From NCBI RefSeq assembly GCF_016863135.1, contig NZ_BOOH01000009.1, positions 119,785 through 183,784 of the forward strand: a stretch of 64,000 nucleotides of DNA. The letters run 5' to 3'. This document shows positions 47,028 through 54,494 of the stretch, one piece after another; position 1 is the first letter of the stretch; every line of letters starts with the position of its first letter. The stretch comes from Planobispora longispora (GTDB taxonomy: Bacteria; Actinomycetota; Actinomycetes; Streptosporangiales; Streptosporangiaceae). Position numbers and translations under genes: made by a program. The notes beneath the pieces are model-generated. The model worked only from the letters and a program-made list of their open reading frames with translations, was not told the DNA's origin and did no database searches.

Positions 47028-49058
47028 ATGGTTGAGGAAGGTACGCGGCTCTGGGAACCCACGCCGGAGATCGTGCGGGATGCCAAGGTCACCCGCTACA
47101 TGGAGTGGCTCGGGCGGCCGGTTGACTATCAGGCTCTCTGGCAGTGGTCAGTAGACGCTCCGGCGGAGTTCTGGACGTCGGTCTGGGACTATTTCGAGGT
47201 CGCCGGAGCGCGTGGTGACGGGCCCGTCATATCTGGGACGATGCCGGGCGTCGAATGGTTCACCGGATCGACGGTGAACTACGCGGAGAACGCGTTGCGT
47301 CGCGCCGCGTCAGAACCCGGCCGGCTCGCGGTGATCTTCCGCGACGAGTCGGGGGCACGGCGCACGCTCACGCTCGGCGAGCTGGCCGGGGAGGTCGCCC
47401 GGGTCCGCGCCGGTCTGGCCCGGCTCGGAGTCGGCAGGGGCGACCGGGTCGCGGCCTACGCGCCGAACGTGCCCGAGACGCTGGTCGCCTTCCTCGCGAC
47501 CGCCTCCCTGGGCGCGATCTGGTCCTCCTGCTCGCCGGACTTCGGCGCCCCCAGCGTGATCGACCGCTTCACCCAGATCGAGCCCAAGGTGCTCATCACG
47601 GTGGACGGCTACGACTACAACGGCAAGCACTTCGACCGGGCCGGGGTGGCCGACGACATCGCCGCCCGGCTCCCGTCCCTCGTCGCCCGGGTGCGCATGC
47701 CCGCCGGAGGCTCCACGGAGACGGCGGGCGCCGGGGATCCGACGGTCTCGACGAGTCCGGGAGGCACGGCGGGCACGGCCGGCGCGTCGGCGGCCGCCCC
47801 CGCGGGCCGGGCGCAGGACGCCCCGGAGGCCGGTCACTCCATCGTGAGCTGGGCGGAACTGCGCTCGGCCGAGGAACCCCTGGCCTTCGATCCGGTCCCG
47901 TTCGGCCACCCCCTGTGGATCGTCTACTCCTCCGGCACCACCGGCCTGCCCAAGCCGATCGTGCACGGCCACGGCGGCGTCGTCCTGGAGCACCTCAAGG
48001 CGCTCTCCTTCCACCAGGACCTCGGTCCCGACGACGTCTTCTTCTGGTACACCACGACCGGCTGGATGATGTGGAACTACCTCATCGGCGGCCTGCTGGT
48101 CGGCGCCGCCGTGGTGCTCTACGACGGGTCGGCGACCCACCCCGGGACCGACGCGCTGTGGCGGCTGGCCGCCGAGGAGGGCGTCACCTACTTCGGCGCG
48201 GGCGCGCCGTACATCATCGCCTCCATGAAGGCGGGCCTGAAGCCCGCCGGGCTGGAGAGGCTGCGCGGCCTGGGATCGACCGGCTCGCCGCTCCCGCCGG
48301 AGGGCTTCGCCTGGGTGCACGAGACGCTGCCGGAGATCCAGCTCGGCTCGTTCTCCGGCGGCACCGACGTGTGCACCGGCTTCGTCGGCGCGGTGCCGCT
48401 GCTCCCGGTGGACGCCGGGGTCATCCCGTGCCGCTGCCTGGGCGCGAAGGTGGAGTCGCTCGACCCCTCGGGCGAGCCCGTGACGGGCGAGGTGGGGGAG
48501 CTGGTGCTGACCCAGCCGATGCCGTCCATGCCGGTCATGTTCTGGAACGACCCCGACGGCTCGCGCTACCGGGAGAGCTACTTCGCCGACTACCCCGGCA
48601 TCTGGCGGCACGGCGACTGGATCAAGATCCTCGCCGACGGCGGCTGCGTGATCTACGGCCGGTCCGACTCCACGCTGAACCGCGGCGGCGTGCGCATGGG
48701 CACCAGCGAGTTCTACCGGGTGGTGGAGCGCTTCGAAGAGATCGCCGACAGCCTGGTGATCGACACCGGCCAGCTCGGCCAGGAGGGGCGCCTGCTGCTC
48801 TACGTCACCATGGCCGAGGGGGCCGAGCTCACCGACGATCTGGTCATGCGCCTGCGTACGGCGCTGCGCGACGAGCTGTCCCCGCGGCACGTCCCCAACG
48901 AGATCACCGAGGTCCCCGGCATCCCGCGCACCCTGAGCGGCAAGAAGCTTGAGGTCCCGGTCCGCAAGATCCTCCTCGGGACGCCCCCGGATAAGGCCGC
49001 CAACCTCGACGCCATGGCCAACCCCGAGGTGCTCTCCCACTTCATGCCCGAATCCTGA
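47028..49058 (+). CDS. Acetoacetyl-CoA synthetase
   Basis: A 676-residue AMP-forming ligase of the acetoacetyl-CoA synthetase type: acetoacetate plus CoA and ATP to acetoacetyl-CoA. The N-terminal cap domain starts at LWEPTPEIVRDAKVTRYMEWL. ATP-binding motif IVYSSGTTGLPKPIVHGHGG, then FFWYTTTGWMMWNYLIGGLL, and the C-terminal RSDSTLNRGGVRMGTSEFYR and lysine motif TLSGKKLEVPVRK. A Gly/Ala/Ser-rich stretch of about 45 residues (around 225-270) is an insert relative to the usual 650-residue enzyme. The ATG has GAGGA upstream. It supports use of ketone bodies, leucine or polyhydroxybutyrate. Confidence 0.94.
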   Translation: MVEEGTRLWEPTPEIVRDAKVTRYMEWLGRPVDYQALWQWSVDAPAEFWTSVWDYFEVAGARGDGPVISGTMPGVEWFTGSTVNYAENALRRAASEPGRLAVIFRDESGARRTLTLGELAGEVARVRAGLARLGVGRGDRVAAYAPNVPETLVAFLATASLGAIWSSCSPDFGAPSVIDRFTQIEPKVLITVDGYDYNGKHFDRAGVADDIAARLPSLVARVRMPAGGSTETAGAGDPTVSTSPGGTAGTAGASAAAPAGRAQDAPEAGHSIVSWAELRSAEEPLAFDPVPFGHPLWIVYSSGTTGLPKPIVHGHGGVVLEHLKALSFHQDLGPDDVFFWYTTTGWMMWNYLIGGLLVGAAVVLYDGSATHPGTDALWRLAAEEGVTYFGAGAPYIIASMKAGLKPAGLERLRGLGSTGSPLPPEGFAWVHETLPEIQLGSFSGGTDVCTGFVGAVPLLPVDAGVIPCRCLGAKVESLDPSGEPVTGEVGELVLTQPMPSMPVMFWNDPDGSRYRESYFADYPGIWRHGDWIKILADGGCVIYGRSDSTLNRGGVRMGTSEFYRVVERFEEIADSLVIDTGQLGQEGRLLLYVTMAEGAELTDDLVMRLRTALRDELSPRHVPNEITEVPGIPRTLSGKKLEVPVRKILLGTPPDKAANLDAMANPEVLSHFMPES

Positions 49059-49066
49059 GACCGGCC

Positions 49067-49113
49067 GCAGATCACTGAAGTACAGTCCTGTGAACTGTGC
49101 TTCAGTGATCTGC
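49067..49113. repeat. Long inverted repeat before the ATPase gene
   Basis: A 47-base element with 20-base arms and a seven-base loop. The left arm begins GCAGATCACTGAAG and the right arm ends CTTCAGTGATCTGC. There is a single mismatch, which becomes a G-U pair in RNA. It starts nine bases after the acetoacetyl-CoA synthetase stop and ends ten bases before the ATPase ATG. It may be a terminator, an operator, or a translation-blocking hairpin. Confidence 0.92.
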
Positions 49114-49123
49114 GGGGTTGCCC

Positions 49124-50587
49124 ATGGTCGTGAAACCCGGCTACGTCTTCGGCCGTGATCGGGAGTGGGAGGCGCTGTCCTCCTTCGCCGGGGGGACGCG
49201 GGCCGAGATGGCGTTCGGGGTGGTCAGCGGGCGACCCAGGCAGGGCAAGACGTTCCTGCTCAGGGCGCTGGCCGAGGCGACGGGCGGCTTCTACTTCGGG
49301 GCGACCGAGGGGACGAAGATCGACCTGCTCCGGCTGTTCGGCGCGGCCCTGGCCCGGCACCTCGGTTCCCCGGTGGGTTACTCCTTCGTGGGGTGGCGGG
49401 ACGCGATGGAGTTCTTCTTCTCGCTCCCGAAGGACCGGCCGCTCCCCCTGATCATCGACGAGTTCCCGTACCTGCTGAAGGCCGAACCGGCCCTGTCCTC
49501 GATCCTCAAGCAGGAGATCGGCATGCTCGGCCGGCCCTACTGGGGAAGCAGTCCCGCCCGGGTCCTGATCTGCGGGTCCGCGGTCTCCGTGATGGGGGAG
49601 ATCCTGTCCGGTCAGGCCCCGCCCCGCGGGCGGACCTGGCTGGAACTCCTGGTCCAGCCGCTGGACTTCCGTGAGGCCGCGCGGTTCTGGGGGATCTCCG
49701 ACCCCCGGCTGGCCGCGCTGGTGCACGCCGTGGTGGGCGGGACCCCCGCCTATCGGGACGAGTTGACGGCCGGTGGCCTCCCAGCCTCCCTGGAGGACTT
49801 CGACGGCTGGGTGGTCCGCACGGTCCTCAACCGCCACACCTCCCTCTTCCGCGAGGGGCGCTACCTCCTCGCAGAGGAGAGCGACATCCGGGACTGCGCG
49901 CTCTATCACTCGGTGCTGGCCGCGGTCGCCGGGGGGAGCAGAACCCGGGGCGAGATCGCGGGTCACATCGGTCACGAATTCTCCGACCTCGCCCATCCGA
50001 TCAGCGTGCTGGAGGACTGCGGGCTTCTGGTCAAGGAGAAGGACGCCTTCGAGTCCGTCTCGCGGTACCGGATCACCGAACCCCTGATCTCCTTCTACCA
50101 GGCGGTCATGCGTCCCGAGTGGACCGATCTCGGCATGGGCCGTGCCCGGGAGGCGTGGGAACGGTCCCGGCAGCGTTTCCTGTCCATGATCATGGAATCG
50201 CACTTCCAGACCCTGTGCCGGGAGTTCGCGCTGCGCCACGCGAGCGAGGCGTTCACGGGGAGTGTGGGCGAGGTCGCGCCGGGCACGGTCGCGATCCCGT
50301 CCAGCCGCAAGCGGATCCAGGTGGACGTCGCCGTCCTCGGTCCCGCCTCCCCGAACGAGCCGCGTGCGGTCAGGTCGCTCGGGGAGGCGAAGTGGGACGA
50401 GGTCCTGGGGATCGGACATCTCCAGCGCCTGCGGCGCGCTCGCGACCTGCTCGCCGCGAAGGGATACGACACCTCCCGCACGGTCCTGGCCTGCTACAGC
50501 GGCGCCGGTTTCGATGAGCGCCTTCAGGCCGAGGCGCGGAAGGACTCCCGAGTCCTCCTGGTGGACCTGCCCACCCTGTACGGCTGA
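49124..50587 (+). CDS. AAA-type ATPase with DUF234 C-terminal domain
   Basis: A 487-residue ATP-binding protein of the archaeal-type ATPase group. Walker A is SGRPRQGKTFLL (about residues 36-47), Walker B is PLIIDEFPYLL, and GTPAYRDEL marks the STAND-like helical part. A winged-helix section (LAAVAGGSRTRGEIAGHIG) leads to a C-terminal DUF234 region related to restriction-like nuclease folds (IQVDVAVLG and LGEAKWDEVLG, a D-(E/x)K-like arrangement). Proteins of this class are common in accessory DNA; their function is unknown and may involve nucleic acids or defence. The long hairpin just upstream suggests special control. Confidence 0.88.
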   Translation: MVVKPGYVFGRDREWEALSSFAGGTRAEMAFGVVSGRPRQGKTFLLRALAEATGGFYFGATEGTKIDLLRLFGAALARHLGSPVGYSFVGWRDAMEFFFSLPKDRPLPLIIDEFPYLLKAEPALSSILKQEIGMLGRPYWGSSPARVLICGSAVSVMGEILSGQAPPRGRTWLELLVQPLDFREAARFWGISDPRLAALVHAVVGGTPAYRDELTAGGLPASLEDFDGWVVRTVLNRHTSLFREGRYLLAEESDIRDCALYHSVLAAVAGGSRTRGEIAGHIGHEFSDLAHPISVLEDCGLLVKEKDAFESVSRYRITEPLISFYQAVMRPEWTDLGMGRAREAWERSRQRFLSMIMESHFQTLCREFALRHASEAFTGSVGEVAPGTVAIPSSRKRIQVDVAVLGPASPNEPRAVRSLGEAKWDEVLGIGHLQRLRRARDLLAAKGYDTSRTVLACYSGAGFDERLQAEARKDSRVLLVDLPTLYG

Positions 50588-50632
50588 CGCTGGGCCGGTC
50601 GAAGGCCCGGAGGGTTCCCGCCGGTGGCGTGG

Positions 50633-50986
50633 TCAGCCGCCGACGGCCGACTCGCGGGCGGCCATGACCTCGTTCACGTGCTCCTCGGCCCAGTCGGTGA
50701 CGGCCCGGATGGGGGCCTGGAGCGACTGTCCGAGCGGGGTCAGCTCGTACTCCACGCGGGGCGGGACCTCGGCGAAGACGTGCCGGGTCAGCAGGCCGTC
50801 GGCGGCCATGGCGCGCAGGGTCTGGGTGAGGACCTTGGGGGTGACACCGCCGATCATGGTGCGCAGCTCGGTGAAGCGCCGGGGGCCGTCGCGCAGGCCC
50901 AGCACGACCAGCACCGACCACTTGTCGCCGATGCGGTCGAGGACCAGGCGGGTGGGGCACTCGGGGTTGAACGCGTCTCCGTCCAT
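50633..50986 (-). CDS. HxlR family regulator
   Basis: A 117-residue winged-helix regulator with the HxlR motif CPTRLVLDRIGDKWSVLVVLGLRDG and FTELRTMIGGVTPKVLTQTLRAM. The conserved N-terminal cysteine (NPECP) can sense quinones, aldehydes or oxidants in the family. The ATG at 50986 is chosen; a GTG directly before it is possible. It is divergent from a reductase-like gene, with an inverted repeat between them. Confidence 0.92.
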   Translation of the reverse strand: MDGDAFNPECPTRLVLDRIGDKWSVLVVLGLRDGPRRFTELRTMIGGVTPKVLTQTLRAMAADGLLTRHVFAEVPPRVEYELTPLGQSLQAPIRAVTDWAEEHVNEVMAARESAVGG

Positions 50987-51025
50987 CACAGTTTCCAGAG
51001 GGTACCAAGAGTACGTTGAAGTAAC

Positions 51026-51044
51026 CAGTATCTGATGGATACTG
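51026..51044. promoter_or_regulatory. Inverted repeat, candidate HxlR operator
   Basis: CAGTATC, five bases, GATACTG, in the 89-base divergent gap between the HxlR gene and the NAD(P)-binding/SnoaL gene. Confidence 0.65.
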
Positions 51045-51075
51045 TCGGCCGCGACGACTTCCCAGGAGGTGTTTC

Positions 51076-52065
51076 ATGAGGATTCTGCTGATCGGGGCCG
51101 GGGGCATGATCGGGAGCCGGATCGCGGCCGAGGCGCGGGAGCGGGGGCACGAGGTCACCGGGGCGACCCGCGGCGGTGCCGGCGGGACGCGGATCGTGGA
51201 CGCGGCCGACGCCCCGGCCGTGGCCGCGCTCGCCGCCGGCCACGACGCCGTGGTGCTGGCGATCGCCCCGCCGCGGGACGGTTCGGAGCCGTCCGGCCCG
51301 CTGCTGGCGGCCGGACGCGGTGTGCTGGAGGGGATGCGCGCGGCCGGGGTGCGGCGGCTGGTGATCGTCGGGGGAGCGGGCAGCCTGGAGGCGGCCCCGG
51401 GCGTGCGGCTCGTCGACACCCCCGGGTTCCCCGATCTCTACAAGGCCGAGGCCCTGTCCCAGGCCGCGCTGCTGGACTTCGTCCGCGAGCAGGCCGGTGA
51501 CCTGGACTGGACCTACGTCTCACCGCCGGCCCAGATCATGCCGGGCGAGCGCACGGGGGACTACCGCCTGGGCGGCGACCGGTTGCTCACCGACGCCGAC
51601 GGCGGGAGCTTCATCAGCGCCGAGGACTACGCCGTCGCCCTGACCGACGAACTGGAGACGGGCCGCTCCACCGGCCGTCGCATCACTGTCGCCCGCGCCG
51701 ATCTCGCCTCGAACAAGGCGCTGGTGGAGGAGTTCTGCCAGGTCTTCTACAACGACAAGGACTTCGAGCGCGCCCGGACGCTGCTGACCGACGACTTCGC
51801 CAACCACCACCCGGGCGCCGGGACGGGGCCGGAGGCCACGGTCAAGAGCTTCCGGGAGCAGGTCGCCGACCGGCTGCCCGGCTTCCGGCTGGAGGTCCGC
51901 AAGCTGGTGGCCGAGGCGGACCACGTGTGGACCTACAGCCTGATCACCGTGGGGCCCGGGGCGCCGGGCTCGGTCTCGGTGGACATCTGGCGGATCGACC
52001 GCGGCCGGATCGCCGAGCACTGGGACGTCGGCCAGCAGATCACCGAGGACACCGTCCTGCTGTGA
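51076..52065 (+). CDS. NAD(P)-binding / SnoaL-like fusion protein
   Basis: A 329-residue two-domain protein. Residues 1-210 form a Rossmann NAD(P)H-binding domain (ILLIGAGGMIGSRIAAEA, VVLAIAPPRDG, VIVGGAGSLE, WTYVSPPAQIMPGERTGDY), like flavin reductase or NmrA-type proteins. Residues 215-329 form a SnoaL-like domain (EEFCQVFYNDKDFERARTLLTDDFANHHP to RIAEHWDVGQQI), usually a cyclase or hydratase fold. The two are normally separate genes. AGGAGG lies upstream of the ATG. It is likely controlled by the divergent HxlR regulator and may detoxify a small electrophile; substrate unknown. Confidence 0.88.
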   Translation: MRILLIGAGGMIGSRIAAEARERGHEVTGATRGGAGGTRIVDAADAPAVAALAAGHDAVVLAIAPPRDGSEPSGPLLAAGRGVLEGMRAAGVRRLVIVGGAGSLEAAPGVRLVDTPGFPDLYKAEALSQAALLDFVREQAGDLDWTYVSPPAQIMPGERTGDYRLGGDRLLTDADGGSFISAEDYAVALTDELETGRSTGRRITVARADLASNKALVEEFCQVFYNDKDFERARTLLTDDFANHHPGAGTGPEATVKSFREQVADRLPGFRLEVRKLVAEADHVWTYSLITVGPGAPGSVSVDIWRIDRGRIAEHWDVGQQITEDTVLL

Positions 52066-52152
52066 CGGAGGGCGCGCGCCCGGGCGCGGGCGCGACCCGG
52101 CGGAAGTATGCGACCCGGCGGGAGCGTGCGGCCGGGACCGAACGGCGCCGGG

Positions 52153-52800
52153 TCACGTCCTCTCCGCATGATCGGCGCCGAACAGCGCCAGGCACGGGTC
52201 GAGGCCGTGGATCGCGAACCCCGGCGGCGTGGTCCAGTCGCCCCGGAGCAGGCGGAAGCGCCGGGTCTCGGCGCGCTCGCCCCGGCGGACGTGGACGTCG
52301 ACGCCGTCGTCGCGGTAGCCCAGCTTGCGGGAGACCGCCAGGGAGGCGTGGTTGTCGGTGAACGCCCCCGAGGTCGCCGTGCCGGCGCCCAGGCCGTCGA
52401 AGGCGAGGTGGAGTACGGCGGAGCGCATCTCGGTCCCGATGCCCCGGCCGTGGAACCGCTTCCCGAGCCAGGAACCGGTGGCGACCTCACGGGTGATCGT
52501 GAAGTCGGTCGCCGCGACCTCCTGGACCCCGGCGACCTGCCCGTCGAAGACCACGACGAAGGGGCAGATCCACTTCTCCGGCGTCCAGGCCGCCCACTGG
52601 CGGAAGTGGAACTGGAACGCGCTGCGCGCCCGCGCGGCGGGCTCCGCGTCGGTCCACGGGAACAGGAACGGCATGGCCTCCGGATCGTGTATCCCTTCGG
52701 CGGCCAGGTCCGCGAGATCGTCCAGGTCGTCGAGTGAGGGAAGGCGCAGTTCGAGGCGGGGCGTGGTCACCCGCAGCCGGAAGACGGGGAAGTTCCGCAT
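52153..52800 (-). CDS. GNAT family N-acetyltransferase
   Basis: A 215-residue GNAT protein of the RimJ/RimL-like group: TTPRLELRLPSLDDLDDLA at the N-terminus, then GVQEVAATDFTITREVATGSWLG, the acetyl-CoA loop RFHGRGIGTEMRSAVLHLAF, and AFTDNHASLAVSRKLGY. It transfers an acetyl group from acetyl-CoA to an amine; the substrate is not predictable. The ATG at 52800 is chosen over a start 39 bases earlier. Confidence 0.9.
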   Translation of the reverse strand: MRNFPVFRLRVTTPRLELRLPSLDDLDDLADLAAEGIHDPEAMPFLFPWTDAEPAARARSAFQFHFRQWAAWTPEKWICPFVVVFDGQVAGVQEVAATDFTITREVATGSWLGKRFHGRGIGTEMRSAVLHLAFDGLGAGTATSGAFTDNHASLAVSRKLGYRDDGVDVHVRRGERAETRRFRLLRGDWTTPPGFAIHGLDPCLALFGADHAERT

Positions 52801-53107
52801 ACCCGTCGATCCTGCAGACGGAACCGGGAACGGGTCCACCGGTTTTTCCCCGCCGGGCCCATCGCGTGAGGACGATGCGGGGCGGGCCTTCGGCTACTGG
52901 CTGACCGTCCGACAGCCGGAGACGCCCGGCTGACGGCCATCGCCGCCGATTCCGCGCCGGAGCACCGGCGCGACCTCATCCGGATGACGGCTCTCCTGTG
53001 TCCGTACGGCGGTGCAGGGCAGTCGGAGACGGCGTGGGACATTCCTCCCGGGCGGGTGGGACAGTGGCCCAGGTGGGCTGGGACGGTTGGGGGATTTACT
53101 GCCGTCC
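52801..53107. other. Intergenic region, no gene seen
   Basis: About 307 bases between the divergent GNAT and membrane protein genes. It presumably holds both promoters; short GTGGGACAGTGG-like direct repeats occur near 53055-53090. No RNA or protein gene could be supported. Confidence 0.4.
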
Positions 53108-53779
53108 ATGATGAAAAATCCGGATTCGCTCCGTCGGCTGGTGGCCGGGATCGCCCTGCTCGCCTGGCCCGCCTTCGAGTTTCTCGCCTTCTTCACCGCC
53201 CCGCCCGGGGCCGAGCACACCCCCGCGATCTTCCGGGAGAACGCGAACGCCGTGCAGGTGAGCGCCCTGCTCTACATCTGGGCGACGCTCAGCCTCATCC
53301 CGGCCATCCTGGGCATGGCCCACCTGCTGAAGTACCGCGCGCCCCGGACCGGCTTCATCGGCGCCGCGCTCGGGCTGATCGGCGCCGGGCACGGGCTGAC
53401 CCTGTTCACCACCGACTTCTACGACCTGGCCCTGGCCCAGTCCCTGAGCGACGCCCAGGCGGATGAGGTGATCATGCGCGCCGGTGAGCTCTGGGGGTTC
53501 GTGTTCGGCATGCTGCTGCCCGGGTTCCTGCTCCACATCGGCCTCTTCACCCTCCTGATCGGGCTCGCCGCGACCCGCCTGGCCCCGTGGTGGGTGCCGG
53601 CCGCGGCGGCGGTGGGCGCGGTCATCCCCTTCGTGACCATGGAGCAGCCGCCCGCCGTGCAGTCCACCGGTGCGCTGCTGCACCTGGCCGCCTACGGCTG
53701 GATCGCGCTGCGCGTGCTGCGGATGCCGGAGAAGGAATGGGAGGGGCGGCTCGCGGACCGCTCCCCGTCGCCCGCGTGA
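53108..53779 (+). CDS. Hypothetical multipass membrane protein
   Basis: A 223-residue protein with about six membrane helices, for example LVAGIALLAWPAFEFLAFFT, LLYIWATLSLIPAILGMAHLL, and FVFGMLLPGFLLHIGLFTLL. The N-terminus MMKNPDSLRRL begins at adjacent ATGs; no strong ribosome site is visible. I do not recognise the family; it resembles small uncharacterised actinobacterial membrane proteins. It converges on a response regulator gene, and its stop lies within a duplicated 23-base sequence. Confidence 0.72.
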   Translation: MMKNPDSLRRLVAGIALLAWPAFEFLAFFTAPPGAEHTPAIFRENANAVQVSALLYIWATLSLIPAILGMAHLLKYRAPRTGFIGAALGLIGAGHGLTLFTTDFYDLALAQSLSDAQADEVIMRAGELWGFVFGMLLPGFLLHIGLFTLLIGLAATRLAPWWVPAAAAVGAVIPFVTMEQPPAVQSTGALLHLAAYGWIALRVLRMPEKEWEGRLADRSPSPA

Positions 53780-53868
53780 CCGTGCTCAGAGCCCGGCCGT
53801 TCGCCCATGCGACCGGTGGCTCGGAGCCCGGTCGCTCCTCCCTGTGTGACCGTGCTCAGAGCCCGGCC
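53776..53868. repeat. 23-bp direct repeat at two gene ends
   Basis: GTGACCGTGCTCAGAGCCCG followed by GCC is identical at 53776-53798 and 53846-53868. The first copy includes the stop of the membrane protein gene, the second the stop and last codons of the convergent response regulator gene. The spacing is 70 bases. Confidence 0.9.
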
Positions 53869-54494
53869 TCTCTCGCCCGCGTGATCGCCTGGGCGCGGTC
53901 CGCGACCTGGAGCTTGGTGAAGATCGCCGACACGTGGTTGCGCACGGTCTTCTGGCTCAGTCCGAGCCGGGCCGCGATCTGAGGGTTGGTGAGGTGACCG
54001 GCGACCATGGCGAGGATCTCCCGCTCCCGCCGGGTCAGCTCGGGCAGCGACGGCTCCGCGGGCCCGCCCCGCTCGCGCTCGGCGAAGTAGTCCGCCATCC
54101 GCGCGGCGATCACCGGTCCGAAGATGGCCTCGCCGTCGGCGGCCGCCTGCACCGAGCGCACCAGCTCCGCCTTGCGTGCGCCCTTGAGGACGTACCCGCG
54201 CGCCCCGGCCCGCATGGCGGCGAACACCGAGTCGTCGTCGTCCGACATGCTCAGCACGATCACCCGGACGTGCGGGTGGTCGCGGACCAGCCGCTCGGTC
54301 GCGGCGATCCCGCCCATGCCCGGCATCGTCAGGTCCATCAGGACCACGTCCGGCTGCGCCCGGCCGACGAGGGCCAGCGCCTGCTCGCCGCTGGCCGCCT
54401 CGTCGGCGACCTCGATGCCCTCGACCGCCGAGAGCAGGGCCCGCAGTCCGGCGCGGAATCCGGCGTGGTCGTCGACCAGTAGAACCCTGATCAC
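53856..54494 (-). CDS. LuxR-type response regulator
   Basis: A 212-residue regulator with receiver Asp54 in DVVLMDLTMPGMGG, Lys in GYVLKGARKAE and a LuxR-type helix-turn-helix (LTRREREILAMVAGHLTNPQIA). The GTG start overlaps the kinase stop as GTGA. Its 3' end lies inside a duplicated 23-base sequence. Confidence 0.94.
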   Translation of the reverse strand: MIRVLLVDDHAGFRAGLRALLSAVEGIEVADEAASGEQALALVGRAQPDVVLMDLTMPGMGGIAATERLVRDHPHVRVIVLSMSDDDDSVFAAMRAGARGYVLKGARKAELVRSVQAAADGEAIFGPVIAARMADYFAERERGGPAEPSLPELTRREREILAMVAGHLTNPQIAARLGLSQKTVRNHVSAIFTKLQVADRAQAITRAREAGL

